Shown: piece after piece, positions 7,981 through 17,106 of the stretch
Numbering within the stretch: the first letter of the stretch is position 1
How the letters are laid out: each line of letters begins with the position of its first letter
Source of the DNA: Verrucomicrobiota bacterium
Lineage (GTDB): Bacteria > Verrucomicrobiota > Verrucomicrobiia > Methylacidiphilales > Verrucolacustridaceae
Length of the DNA stretch: 27,171 nucleotides
Direction: 5' to 3'
Assembly: GCA_010025475.1 (NCBI GenBank)
Contig: RGTE01000003.1
Location: 1-27,171, forward strand
Notes under the pieces: model-generated
The model's input: only the letters and a program-made list of their open reading frames with translations
The model's database searches: none
Told to the model about the DNA's origin: nothing
Translations under genes and position numbers: made by a program

Positions 7981-8565
7981 TCACCAGATAAAGGACTTCT
8001 CCTGCGCCACGATTTTGCCGTCGCGCACGATCGAAATTCTCCAGGAGTTGACCACGCCCCCGCGGATGTAATCGTCTCCGGCCACTTGGATGACCGTTTT
8101 TTCATAACCGCCAAAATTTTTGTACTCCTGCGTTTTGGTCATGACCCTTTCGCGGGTATTGGCCTGCCGGTAGTCCAAGCGGACGGTGAAGTCCCCAGGG
8201 GTCCCGTCGTTTTGCCAATTGACCACAAAAATGTTTCCCTGCCTGCCCTCGATCTCTTTCTGCTGAATGGCCCCATGGTTCCAATATTTTTTCTCATAAT
8301 CCAGCATGGGGTTGCCGGTGGGCTTCTGTTTCCGGTCGTTGAGGAAGGTGTAGATCTTGTTGAGACTCACGCTCTGATCCAGCGCCACGGGTAAATCAGA
8401 ACTCATGCCGTCTGGAGGTCTCTCCTGCGAAGCGCCGGGAGCCACCACATTGGTGGTCGGATCCACCTTGGCAGGCCGAAAATTAGGAACTTCCTGTTTG
8501 TCCTGCGCTGGCAAGGCTGGGATCAGGAGATTCCACAAACCAAAGAAGATGAGGACTTTACGCAT
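7981..8565 (-). CDS. Secreted protein of unknown function
   Basis: A 194-residue protein with a clear Sec signal peptide: MRK, a hydrophobic core through residue 17, and a probable cut after ALPA (about 20). The mature part has no membrane segment or cysteines. It starts with a Pro/Asn-rich stretch and continues into a region that looks beta-rich (GNIFVVNWQNDGTPGDFTVRL, ending WRISIVRDGKIVAQEKSFIW). I do not recognise the family. It lies 32 nt after the DUF2062 gene and 46 nt before the coiled-coil gene, all on one strand, so it may belong to the same transcript. The ATG at 8565 has no obvious Shine-Dalgarno sequence. Confidence 0.8.
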   Translation of the reverse strand: MRKVLIFFGLWNLLIPALPAQDKQEVPNFRPAKVDPTTNVVAPGASQERPPDGMSSDLPVALDQSVSLNKIYTFLNDRKQKPTGNPMLDYEKKYWNHGAIQQKEIEGRQGNIFVVNWQNDGTPGDFTVRLDYRQANTRERVMTKTQEYKNFGGYEKTVIQVAGDDYIRGGVVNSWRISIVRDGKIVAQEKSFIW

Positions 8566-8597
8566 TGGATAGATTCAAGATTGAAGCCTTGGCATCG

Positions 8598-9218
8598 TCA
8601 AGACCGGTGCTTTTCCTTTTCCGGGCCTTTTTTTGCACGCGGTTTCGGGGTGGGTAGAGGGTGAGGAGGCGGCCAGATCCAATAAATCAGACCATACGCT
8701 CCTGCCGAGGCCACCAACCCGATGGCCGTGCACCCAAGGGTCAGGGGAATGGCGGCGTGAGCGAGGTTTTCCGCCAGCAGCCTCAGTTTCGGGCGAATCC
8801 CCTCCGTCTCCGCCAAAAGCTTCATGGAATGTTCCACCCCGCCCTCGTAACGGATCGGACGATCCAGGATTTTTTCCCCCACCCGGTAGGCGAAGGCGTA
8901 ATACACCGGGATGGTGAAGGGATTGTTGGCGAACTGCACCACGAGGGCCGTGGGCACATTCGCACGAAGGCCCACCGCCAAGACCAGGGCCAACACGTGG
9001 TGAAGGCCAAGAAACGGGCTGGTTCCGGCCAGGATTCCGGCAACGAAACCTCTCGCCACCGGCCCACGGTGGAACGACCACAAATCCGGATTCACCCCGT
9101 GCTTTCCCAGCCACTTCCCCACCTTGCCGTATTGGAGGTGTTCCGGACTGAGTCGGATCCGGTGAAGTAATCGGTGAAAACGATCCTGCACCTTCGCATC
9201 ATGCAGAATGTTTACCAC
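8598..9218 (-). CDS. DUF2062 family membrane protein
   Basis: A 206-residue protein with the DUF2062 pattern: a charged N-terminus, then RGFVAGILAGTSPFLGLHH, ALVLAVGLRANVPTALVVQF, and the signature NNPFTIPVYYAFAYRVGEKIL. About three hydrophobic segments and a final one near 165-185 (GLVASAGAYGLIYWIWPPP) indicate an inner-membrane protein. The tail is Pro- and Lys-rich. The molecular function of the family is unknown. The start is GTG 9218, with GGAG 8 nt upstream. It is divergent from uvrA, with only 55 bp shared between the two starts. Confidence 0.85.
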   Translation of the reverse strand: MVNILHDAKVQDRFHRLLHRIRLSPEHLQYGKVGKWLGKHGVNPDLWSFHRGPVARGFVAGILAGTSPFLGLHHVLALVLAVGLRANVPTALVVQFANNPFTIPVYYAFAYRVGEKILDRPIRYEGGVEHSMKLLAETEGIRPKLRLLAENLAHAAIPLTLGCTAIGLVASAGAYGLIYWIWPPPHPLPTPKPRAKKGPEKEKHRS

Positions 9219-9247
9219 GAAACCAACTCCGTCATTTGTTCTCCACC

Positions 9248-9270
9248 CCGGAAGGGGCTAACCTTCCCGG
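9248..9270 (+). promoter_or_regulatory. Leader hairpin just upstream of uvrA
   Basis: CCGGAAGG and CCTTCC-C-GG can pair around a GGCTAA loop, with one bulged C, ending 3 nt before the uvrA ATG. It would hide the only purine-rich segment (GGAAGGGG) near the start, so it could limit translation. No LexA-type inverted repeat was recognised in the 55-bp gap. Function is inference. Confidence 0.3.
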
Positions 9271-9273
9271 CCC

Positions 9274-12200
9274 ATGAGCGTCTCCGGAAATATCCGTATC
9301 GAAGGCGCCCGACAAAACAACCTGCAGAACCTGTCCTTTGACCTGCCCCTCGGGCGGTTCCACGTCCTGACCGGCCCCTCCGGATCGGGAAAATCCTCGC
9401 TCGCCTTCGACACCCTCTATGCGGAGGGCCAACGCCGCTACGCCGAGACCTTCAGCCCCTACACCCGCCAATTTCTCGAGCGCATGGATCGCCCCCGCGT
9501 GGATCGGATCGAGGGCATCCCCCCGGCCATCGCCCTCGGCCAGGCCAATCCCGTTCGCTCCTCCCGCAGTACCGTCGGCACGGTCACCGAGATCGCCGAT
9601 TACCTGAAGCTTCTCTTTCCTCGACTCGCGGAATTGAACTGCCCTGATTGCGGCGAATCGGTCCGCCCTTGGACCCCCCATTCCATCCAGCAGGACCTCC
9701 TCAAAAAGTTCCCCGGACAGGAGGCGTGGCTGCTCTTCCGTGTACCCTTCCCCAAAAAAACTCCCGCCGATGAGGCCGCCGCCTTCATCGCAAGGCAGGG
9801 ATTTCGTCGCGTTTTCCTTGAGGGAAAGCCGGTACGACTGGACGAGGTGGAAGGACTGGAAAAACTCACCCACGCTCTTCGGCACGCGCCGGAGGAAAAA
9901 CTTCTCCTCCCGGTGATCCAGGACCGGATTACCCTTTCTCCTCAGAACCGTTCCCGCCTTTCCGAGGCGCTCACCGCCTGCCTCCGTTTCGGACAGGGAA
10001 CCGCCGCCGTGGCCCTCACGGAAAAGCCGCAAAAACATCAACTTTACTCCAGCCGGTATCACTGCGCCCGGGATCACCGGGACTTTCACCAACCCACTCC
10101 CGCTCTTTTCTCCTTCAACCATCCGGTGGGGGCTTGTCCGCTGTGCCGGGGCTTCGGGCGGGTCATCGAAATTGACAATCACCTTGCCCTTCCCGATCGC
10201 TCCCTCTCCATCGCCGGCGGAGTCGTCAAACCCTGGCAAACGGAGAGCTTTGAGGAGTGCCAACGGGACCTGGAAAAAGCCTGCCGCCGCCACCGGATTC
10301 CGATGGATACGCCGTTCTCCCAACTTTCCGCGGAACAACAAAAGTTCGTCATCGAGGGTGAGGGGGGTGCCACCCGGGAACTGCAGGAGCTCTGGGATTC
10401 GGGCGACTGGTACGGGGTCCGCGGCTTCTTTCGCTGGCTGGAAACCAAGACCTACAAGATGCATGTCCGCATCCTGCTCGCCCGTTACCGCTCCTACCGC
10501 CCCTGCCCCGACTGCGAAGGACGTCGTTATCAGCCCCAAACCACCTGGTGGCGTCTTTCCGGAAAGACCCTCCCGGAGATTAACGCCCTGCCGCTGGAGG
10601 AGCTCGCCCGTTTTCTCAAGGACACCCAAACCCGGGACCCATCGGCTCTCATGCCTCTGGAAAATATCCGGAAACGGCTTCGGTTTCTTTTGGGTGTGGG
10701 CCTTGGCTACCTCACCCTGGATCGGGCCACACGGACCCTTTCGGGAGGCGAACTTCAGCGCGTCAACCTCACCGGATGCCTTGGCACGGGCCTGACCGGA
10801 ACCCTCTTCGTCCTCGACGAGCCCAGCATCGGACTCCATTCCCGTGACACCGGGCGTCTCCTCGGCCTCCTTCACGAACTGCGTCAGTCAGGAAACACGG
10901 TCCTGGTGGTCGAGCACGACGAGTCGGTCATCCGGGCCGCCGAAAATATCCTTGAGCTGGGCCCGGGCTCAGGATCCGAGGGAGGCCGACTCCTCTACTC
11001 CGGTCCTCCGGCAGGCTTATCCAAGATCAAGGACTCCCCCACCGGGGCCTACCTTTCCGGCAAAAAATCCGTCCCTCTTCCCGAATCCCGCCGCCCATGC
11101 CTGGAGAAGAATCATCCTTGGCTCAAAATCCGTGGAGCCACCCGCCATAATTTAAACAACCTCGACGCAGCTTTTCCCCTTCGGCGACTGGTCGCGATCT
11201 CCGGGGTGAGCGGATCCGGCAAAAGCACTTTTGTTCACGACATTGTCCATCAAGCCCTCCTTCAGCGGTTGGGCCGGCCCATGGAGGAACCACCCCAGCT
11301 GAAATCTTTGGAAGGCCTGGAGGAGATTTCCGATGTGATCCTGGTCGACCAATCCCCCTTAAGCCAGACACCCCGCTCCACTCCCCTCCTCTATTTGGAT
11401 ATCTATGATGCCGTCCGGGAACTCTTTGCCTCCACCGAAGAGGCCCAAAGCGCCGGACTTGCCGCCTCGGCTTTCTCCTTCAACGCCGGCGGGGGGCGAT
11501 GCGAGCGCTGCGGAGGCATGGGTTACGAAAAGGTCACCATGCAGTTCCTGTCCGACGTGTTTGTCACCTGTCCCTCCTGCGAAGGCCGTCGCTTTCAGCC
11601 ACACGTGCTGGCTGCGGCCTACCGGGACAGGACCATCGACCAACTCCTGGAGATGACTGCCGCGGAAGCGCTTTCCTTTTTCTCCTCTACGGAGGACCTC
11701 ACCCCCCGCGCGCGGGAGTGCCACCAGAAAATATCATCCTCTTTAAAACTGCTTACCGAGGTGGGGCTTGGTTATCTCCGCTGCGGGCAACCGCTCAGTC
11801 AGCTTTCCGGCGGCGAGGCGCAGCGCCTCAAACTGATCGCGCACCTTACCCAGGCTTCCCCCGAACACGAACAGCCCCGGCGGGGCGGAAAAAGAAAAAA
11901 ACGCCCCCAAGGATCCCCGCTCCTTATTCTCGACGAACCGACCACCGGGCTTCATCTGGATGACGTCCGCTTGTTGGTCTCTCTTTTGCACCGGCTGGTG
12001 GATCAGGGGAACTCCCTGCTGGTGATCGAACACCATCTGGATGTGATCAAGAATGCCGACTGGGTGCTCGATTTGGGCCCGGAAGCCGGAGCCGAAGGCG
12101 GGAAATTGGTCGCCGCCGGCACTCCGGAAACAGTGGCCGCCTGCCGCTCTTCCCATACCGCAACCTTTCTCGCCCCCTTGCTGCGCCCCTCCCGATCAAA

Positions 12201-14850
12201 CCGTCTGCAGGAACTGCCATCCCCACCGGAAATTGGCCACCCCATTTCAGAAATCACCGTCCGGGGGGCCCGTCACCACAACCTGAAGAACCTCAACGTC
12301 TCCATTCCCCGGGACAAGATGGTCGTGGTCACCGGTCTTTCCGGTTCCGGAAAATCCACCCTTGCCTTTGACCTTCTTTTTTCCGAGGGCCAACGCCGCT
12401 ATCTCGACTGCCTCAACACCTACGCCCGCCAGTTCGTTGAACAAATGGAAAAGCCGGAGGTCGATGCCATCATCGGCCTGCCTCCCTCCGTCGCCATTGA
12501 GCAGCGAACCACCCGTGGCGGCCGTAAATCCACCGTGGCCACCGTCACCGAGCTCTACCAGTTCCTCCGGTTGCTTTATGCCAAGCTGGGCGTCCAGCAC
12601 GATCCCGACACCGGGGAGGCCGCGGTTCGCCAAACGTCCGCCGATATCGTCAAACGCGTCCGCGCTCAGCTTCGCTCCACCAAAAACCTGAGCCTTCTCG
12701 CACCGCTCATCCGGGGACGAAAAGGATTTCATACCGAGGTGGCGCGTTGGGCCCAGAAAAAGGGATTCTCCCTTCTCCGCGTGGACGGCAAATGGGTCGA
12801 ACCTTCCAAATTTCAGCCTTTGGATCGCTACCGGGAGCACCATATCGATGTTCTGGTCGCGCAGGTGCAGGCAGGCCGGAAGGACCTGCCCGCCCTCATT
12901 TCCCAAACCTTGTCGCTGGGCCGGGGCACCCTCTACACGGTCGATCACCGGGGCAAGACGACCATTCACAGCCATCACCTTTTCTGCCCGGGAACCAACC
13001 GATCCTTTGATGAACTGGATCCACGGATGTTTTCGTTCAACAGCCCCCACGGCTGGTGCTCGGAATGTCAGGGCTACGGCACGGTCTTTGCCGAACCGCC
13101 CGAACCCAAGGCCGAAGATGAGGCCGAGAAAGAGCAGGAACTGGAATGGGCCCGGGAGGAGTTGGAGGAAGATCAGCTTCTTCCTTGCCCCTCTTGCCAG
13201 GGAGCCCGTCTGAATCCTGTCTCTCGCGCGGTTCGCTTTGCCGGCATGCCCGTCCCGGAAATCAACCGCATGTCCGTCCGGGAATTCGGGGACTTTTTTT
13301 CCAACCTTCGCTTCACCGGCCGGGAAGCCGCCATCGTCCGGGACATCCGCCCCGAAATTGAGCAACGCCTGCACTTCCTGAAGCACGTGGGGCTGGACTA
13401 TCTGAATCTGGATCGCTCCGCGCCCACCCTCTCCGGAGGGGAGTCCCAGCGCATCCGGTTGGCCGCCCAGCTCGGCTCAAATCTTCAGGGCGTCCTCTAC
13501 GTCTTGGACGAACCCACGATTGGCCTCCATCCCCGCGACAACGAAAAACTTCTCGGCATCCTCAAAAACCTCCGGGATCGCGGCAATTCGCTCGTCGTCG
13601 TGGAGCACGACGAGGACACCATGCGGGCGGCCGACCACATTCTCGATCTCGGTCCCGGGGCCGGCGTTCATGGCGGGGAAATCGTGGCTCAGGGAAACTG
13701 GAGGCAAATTGGAAAAAATGATGCGTCGGCCACCGCTCGTCTCTTGGGCACGCCCATCCGGCATCCCAGCCGGGGCAGGCGCCGACCGATCTCAAAGTCC
13801 GATCCTTGGCTTAGGATCAAGGGGGCGAGGATCCGAACGATCCAAAATCTGAATTTGGAGCTGCCCTGGCACCGGCTCGTTGCCTTTTCCGGGGTGAGTG
13901 GCTCCGGCAAGAGTACCCTCCTCCACGAGATCCTTCTTCCCGCCGCGGCCAAAAAGAAAAGGAAGGAGGGGCTTTGGAAATCCGTCTCCGGGGTGGATTC
14001 GGTCGACCGCGTCGTGGAAGTCGATCAATCCCCGATCGGCAAAACCCCGCGCTCCACGGTGGCCACCTACCTGGGCCTCATGGACGAACTGCGTGCCCTC
14101 TTCGCCGCCCTGCCTGAGGCCAAGCAGGCCGGTTTCACCGCCTCCCACTTTTCCCACAACGCCGGCCCGGGTCGCTGCCCCGCCTGTGACGGGGCCGGCA
14201 CGGTCCGGATCCAGATGAACTTCCTCCCGCCCGCCGATGTCCGTTGTGAGGAGTGTGACGGTCACCGTTGGAAGCAGGAGATCCTGTCCATTCGCTACCG
14301 GGATAAATCGATCCACGACGCCCTGCACCTCTCTGCCGAACAGGCTGCGGACTTCTTTTCGGCCCAACCCCGGTTGGCCACCCCGTGCCGGCTCCTCAAG
14401 GAAACCGGTCTCGGTTATCTCGAATTGGGCCAGACCAGTCCAACCCTGTCGGGAGGCGAAGCCCAGCGTCTCAAGCTGGTGACCGAGTTGGCCGCCGCCC
14501 AGATCGCCGCGGATCAGGCCCAGGCCAAAGGCCGGGCCCGGCGCCCCGCCCATCATCTTTTCCTGCTGGAGGAACCCACGGTGGGACTTCACCTTGCGGA
14601 CGTGCGTCGGCTGATTGACCTGCTCCACCGGTTGGTCGACACCGGTCATACCGTGGTGGTGATTGAGCATCATTTGGACGTCCTCGCCGAAGCCGATTAT
14701 CTCATCGACCTTGGACCCGAAAGCGGCGAAGCCGGAGGGAAAATTGTGGCCCAGGGCACTCCTGAACATGTCGCTACCTCCTCAACCTCCCGCACCGCCC
14801 CCTTCCTCCGCTCCCACCTCTCCCGCTCCTCGCCTTCCTTAAACCCTTAA
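9274..14850 (+). CDS. uvrA: Tandem double-length excinuclease ABC subunit A (UvrA)
   Basis: UvrA is the damage-sensing ABC ATPase of nucleotide excision repair. The usual protein has about 940 residues and two ATPase modules; this one has 1858 residues and four. Walker A motifs start at residues 34, 644, 1021 and 1540; LSGGE signatures at 489, 844, 1386 and 1725. The C-terminal zinc modules of both halves are intact: C743/C746/C766/C769 and C1635/C1638/C1658/C1661. The protein therefore looks like two full UvrA units in one chain, a built-in dimer. Chlamydial UvrA has similar length. Walker B is DEP in the first three modules but EEP in the fourth (E1766-E1767). The first zinc-binding CPDCG of the N-terminal half is replaced in the second half by DPDTG. 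The ATG at 9274 opens directly on the conserved IRIEGARQNNLQNL strand. Confidence 0.97.
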   Translation: MSVSGNIRIEGARQNNLQNLSFDLPLGRFHVLTGPSGSGKSSLAFDTLYAEGQRRYAETFSPYTRQFLERMDRPRVDRIEGIPPAIALGQANPVRSSRSTVGTVTEIADYLKLLFPRLAELNCPDCGESVRPWTPHSIQQDLLKKFPGQEAWLLFRVPFPKKTPADEAAAFIARQGFRRVFLEGKPVRLDEVEGLEKLTHALRHAPEEKLLLPVIQDRITLSPQNRSRLSEALTACLRFGQGTAAVALTEKPQKHQLYSSRYHCARDHRDFHQPTPALFSFNHPVGACPLCRGFGRVIEIDNHLALPDRSLSIAGGVVKPWQTESFEECQRDLEKACRRHRIPMDTPFSQLSAEQQKFVIEGEGGATRELQELWDSGDWYGVRGFFRWLETKTYKMHVRILLARYRSYRPCPDCEGRRYQPQTTWWRLSGKTLPEINALPLEELARFLKDTQTRDPSALMPLENIRKRLRFLLGVGLGYLTLDRATRTLSGGELQRVNLTGCLGTGLTGTLFVLDEPSIGLHSRDTGRLLGLLHELRQSGNTVLVVEHDESVIRAAENILELGPGSGSEGGRLLYSGPPAGLSKIKDSPTGAYLSGKKSVPLPESRRPCLEKNHPWLKIRGATRHNLNNLDAAFPLRRLVAISGVSGSGKSTFVHDIVHQALLQRLGRPMEEPPQLKSLEGLEEISDVILVDQSPLSQTPRSTPLLYLDIYDAVRELFASTEEAQSAGLAASAFSFNAGGGRCERCGGMGYEKVTMQFLSDVFVTCPSCEGRRFQPHVLAAAYRDRTIDQLLEMTAAEALSFFSSTEDLTPRARECHQKISSSLKLLTEVGLGYLRCGQPLSQLSGGEAQRLKLIAHLTQASPEHEQPRRGGKRKKRPQGSPLLILDEPTTGLHLDDVRLLVSLLHRLVDQGNSLLVIEHHLDVIKNADWVLDLGPEAGAEGGKLVAAGTPETVAACRSSHTATFLAPLLRPSRSNRLQELPSPPEIGHPISEITVRGARHHNLKNLNVSIPRDKMVVVTGLSGSGKSTLAFDLLFSEGQRRYLDCLNTYARQFVEQMEKPEVDAIIGLPPSVAIEQRTTRGGRKSTVATVTELYQFLRLLYAKLGVQHDPDTGEAAVRQTSADIVKRVRAQLRSTKNLSLLAPLIRGRKGFHTEVARWAQKKGFSLLRVDGKWVEPSKFQPLDRYREHHIDVLVAQVQAGRKDLPALISQTLSLGRGTLYTVDHRGKTTIHSHHLFCPGTNRSFDELDPRMFSFNSPHGWCSECQGYGTVFAEPPEPKAEDEAEKEQELEWAREELEEDQLLPCPSCQGARLNPVSRAVRFAGMPVPEINRMSVREFGDFFSNLRFTGREAAIVRDIRPEIEQRLHFLKHVGLDYLNLDRSAPTLSGGESQRIRLAAQLGSNLQGVLYVLDEPTIGLHPRDNEKLLGILKNLRDRGNSLVVVEHDEDTMRAADHILDLGPGAGVHGGEIVAQGNWRQIGKNDASATARLLGTPIRHPSRGRRRPISKSDPWLRIKGARIRTIQNLNLELPWHRLVAFSGVSGSGKSTLLHEILLPAAAKKKRKEGLWKSVSGVDSVDRVVEVDQSPIGKTPRSTVATYLGLMDELRALFAALPEAKQAGFTASHFSHNAGPGRCPACDGAGTVRIQMNFLPPADVRCEECDGHRWKQEILSIRYRDKSIHDALHLSAEQAADFFSAQPRLATPCRLLKETGLGYLELGQTSPTLSGGEAQRLKLVTELAAAQIAADQAQAKGRARRPAHHLFLLEEPTVGLHLADVRRLIDLLHRLVDTGHTVVVIEHHLDVLAEADYLIDLGPESGEAGGKIVAQGTPEHVATSSTSRTAPFLRSHLSRSSPSLNP

Positions 14851-14908
14851 TCCCTAAACTCCTTACATCCTCGCTTCTTCTGGGACCTTTGGCCATTGTC
14901 GTTCGTCC

Positions 14909-15877
14909 ATGCTCAAGCGTATCGGCATCATCACTTCGGGAGGTGATTCCCCCGGCATGAACCCGGCCATTCGGGCGATCGTCCGCACCGGGGTTGGCTT
15001 GGGTGTGGAGGTCGTGGGCATCCAAAACGGCTACCAAGGCATCTTCGACCGGGAGTTCATCAACCTCGGCGCCGTCGAGGTCAGTGGCCGGATCCGCGAT
15101 GCCGGCACCATGCTCTCCACCAGCCGCTGCCTCAGATTCAAGGAGGAGTCCGCCCAAAAAGACGCCATCGAGATCCTCAAAAAAGAGAACATTCAGGCGT
15201 TGATGGTGTTGGGCGGGGACGGGTCTCTGGCCGGTGCCGCCGCCCTCTCCCGGCACGGCTACCGCGTTCTCGGTCTCCCCTGTTCCATCGACAACGACAT
15301 TCCCGACACCGAGCTCTGCATTGGGACGGACACCTGCCTCAACACCGTCATTCACCTGATTGATATGATCAAAGCCATCGAGGTGATGGGAAGAAATCAG
15401 GGCTACCTCGCCCTGATGAGCGCCATCGCCTCCGGCTCCCAGGTCGCGGTGATTCCGGAATTCCGTTACGACATGGAAAAGATTGTCGAAAACCTCACCC
15501 GGCGTCGTCTCCGCCGCCATAACAACAGCGTGGTCGTGGTGGCCGAGGGCGTCTGCACCGGGCAGGATTTCATGAATCGTCTGCTCGCCACGGCCGAGGA
15601 CCGCTTGGACCAGGAGGTGCGTCTGACCGTGCTTGGACATGTGCAACGTGGTGGCTCGCCCACGTTTGCCGACCGTTACCTCGCCAGCCGGATGGGTGAA
15701 TTTGCCATGCTGGCGCTCAACCAAGGGGAACACGGTTCCATGGTCGGGTTGATCCGCAACCGGATGAATTTGACCGACCTTCAGACCCTCTCCGGCCGAC
15801 GTCCTCCACTGCCCGCTGATGCCATCCGGCTCGCCCGGAACCTTGGAATGGAAATCGGCGTGCCTTCCGAAACTTGA
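14909..15877 (+). CDS. pfkA: 6-phosphofructokinase PfkA with an internal gap
   Basis: A 322-residue phosphofructokinase phosphorylating fructose 6-phosphate in glycolysis. Visible are the ATP-site GGDSPGMNPAIRA (11-23), GGDGSLAGA (102-110; the GGDGS form indicates ATP rather than pyrophosphate), catalytic SIDNDI (126-131), VMGRNQGYLAL, and HVQRGGSPTFADR. Between IDMIK (151-155) and IEVMGR (157-162) the family has about 11 further residues, pattern D-T-A-x-S-H-x-R-x-F, whose arginine (R162 in E. coli) contacts fructose 6-phosphate from the neighbouring subunit. They are absent here while the frame is kept, so activity is doubtful as written. It follows uvrA by 58 nt and is convergent with the cysteine desulfurase gene, 10 nt apart. 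No clear Shine-Dalgarno sequence precedes the ATG. Confidence 0.93.
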   Translation: MLKRIGIITSGGDSPGMNPAIRAIVRTGVGLGVEVVGIQNGYQGIFDREFINLGAVEVSGRIRDAGTMLSTSRCLRFKEESAQKDAIEILKKENIQALMVLGGDGSLAGAAALSRHGYRVLGLPCSIDNDIPDTELCIGTDTCLNTVIHLIDMIKAIEVMGRNQGYLALMSAIASGSQVAVIPEFRYDMEKIVENLTRRRLRRHNNSVVVVAEGVCTGQDFMNRLLATAEDRLDQEVRLTVLGHVQRGGSPTFADRYLASRMGEFAMLALNQGEHGSMVGLIRNRMNLTDLQTLSGRRPPLPADAIRLARNLGMEIGVPSET

Positions 15878-15887
15878 TCCTCCCGCC

Positions 15888-17021
15888 TTATCCCCGCAGT
15901 TTTTTCCCCATCTCCTGCCATTTCGGTTCCGGCGTGAGATGACTCCACGAAAACCTCACGGCCCCCACCATCTCCTCTTTGCCCAGATGCATGGCCTTAA
16001 GCACATGGCTGGGTTGGTAACTGGCCGAGGTGCAGGCCGAGCCGTTGGAAACCGCCACCACATCCTTCAACCGCAACATGACCTCCTCCGCACTCAACCC
16101 CGGGAATGACGCGTTCACGGTATGGGGCAACACCCGGCCCATTTCCCCGTGGATTTTGGGCTGGAGGGGCCCGAGGGTGTTCAGAAACTTTTCCCGGAAC
16201 TCCCGGCATTTCACCTCCCGGGCTGCATGATCCTTGGAGGCCAACTCAGTTGCCTTGCCCAACCCGACAATTAAGGGGACCGGCAAGGTTCCGGGTCGAA
16301 GTCCGTGTTCCTGCCCTCCCCCAAAGGTCAGGGGCGTAATAGGAACCTTCTGTTTGCCGCGATGCCGCACCACCAGCACACCGATCCCTTTCGGACCGTA
16401 AATCTTGTGTCCACTGGCGCTGATCAAGTCGATTCGGGGATGTTTTAATTCCGCCACGAGCTTCCCGAAGGTCTGGGCTGCATCCACATGAAACCATGCC
16501 GGATGATGCGCCAACGCCTCACTCAACTCCCCAATCGGCTGGATGACCCCGGTCTCGTTGTTGGCGTGCATCACGGACACCAGCATCGTGGTGGGTCGGA
16601 GCAATCGGATGACTTTTTCGGTTTCCACCCGCCCCTGTTTGTCCGGCCCCACCAGGTCCACCTCAAAACCCTCCTTCGCAAGGTGGTCGATCGGCTCCAA
16701 CACCGCCTTGTGCTCAATCCGGGTGCTAATGATGTGGGTCTTCCCGTGCTGACGTCCCCACTGGGCCAAACCAAGGATGGCCAAATTGTTGCTCTCGGTG
16801 GCTCCGCTGGTGAAAATCACCTCCTCCGGTTTGGCATCGACCAAGGCAGCGATCTGTTCGCGGGCCTTTTGCACCGCCTCTTTTGCCCGGGCGCCAAAGG
16901 CATGGGTCCGGCTTCCCTCGTTCCCGTACTCCTCCTCAAAAAATCGACGCACCACCTCCGCCACCGCCGGCTCCATCGGCGTGGTCGCATTGCAGTCCAA
17001 ATAAACCGGTCCGGCTGACAT
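15888..17021 (-). CDS. Cysteine desulfurase, DndA-like
   Basis: A complete 377-residue PLP enzyme that takes sulfur from cysteine onto an active-site cysteine. Key residues: H104 (STRIEHKAV), D180 (HVDAAQ), PLP Lys206 (SASGHKIYGPKG), and nucleophile C330 (SNGSACTSASYQPSHVL). The segments GNEGSRTHAFG, GGGQEHGLRPGTLPVPLIVGLG and ACTSASYQPSHVL resemble the DndA branch more than IscS or SufS. DndA serves DNA phosphorothioation, but no dndB-E gene is in this window. It may equally act as a general sulfur donor, for example for ThiS or tRNA thiolation. It follows the thioesterase gene by 85 nt on the same strand. Confidence 0.9.
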   Translation of the reverse strand: MSAGPVYLDCNATTPMEPAVAEVVRRFFEEEYGNEGSRTHAFGARAKEAVQKAREQIAALVDAKPEEVIFTSGATESNNLAILGLAQWGRQHGKTHIISTRIEHKAVLEPIDHLAKEGFEVDLVGPDKQGRVETEKVIRLLRPTTMLVSVMHANNETGVIQPIGELSEALAHHPAWFHVDAAQTFGKLVAELKHPRIDLISASGHKIYGPKGIGVLVVRHRGKQKVPITPLTFGGGQEHGLRPGTLPVPLIVGLGKATELASKDHAAREVKCREFREKFLNTLGPLQPKIHGEMGRVLPHTVNASFPGLSAEEVMLRLKDVVAVSNGSACTSASYQPSHVLKAMHLGKEEMVGAVRFSWSHLTPEPKWQEMGKKLRG

Positions 17022-17106
17022 AAGCGGATAAGAATGCCAAAAAGGGCGGCGCTTTCAAACCAGAGACCTATCCCGGCACCTTTTATGGATCCGGATGGAA
17101 TCCGTC

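Noticed and set aside
9219..9273. LexA/SOS box in the uvrA upstream gap
   Set aside because: No CTGT-N8-ACAG or GAAC-N4-GTTC type repeat is present in the 55 bp.
9232..10875. 547-codon minus-strand open frame opposite uvrA
   Set aside because: The opposite strand encodes conserved UvrA motifs throughout; the frame has no recognisable domain. The same applies to 12247-13386, 13792-14769 and 14774-15733.
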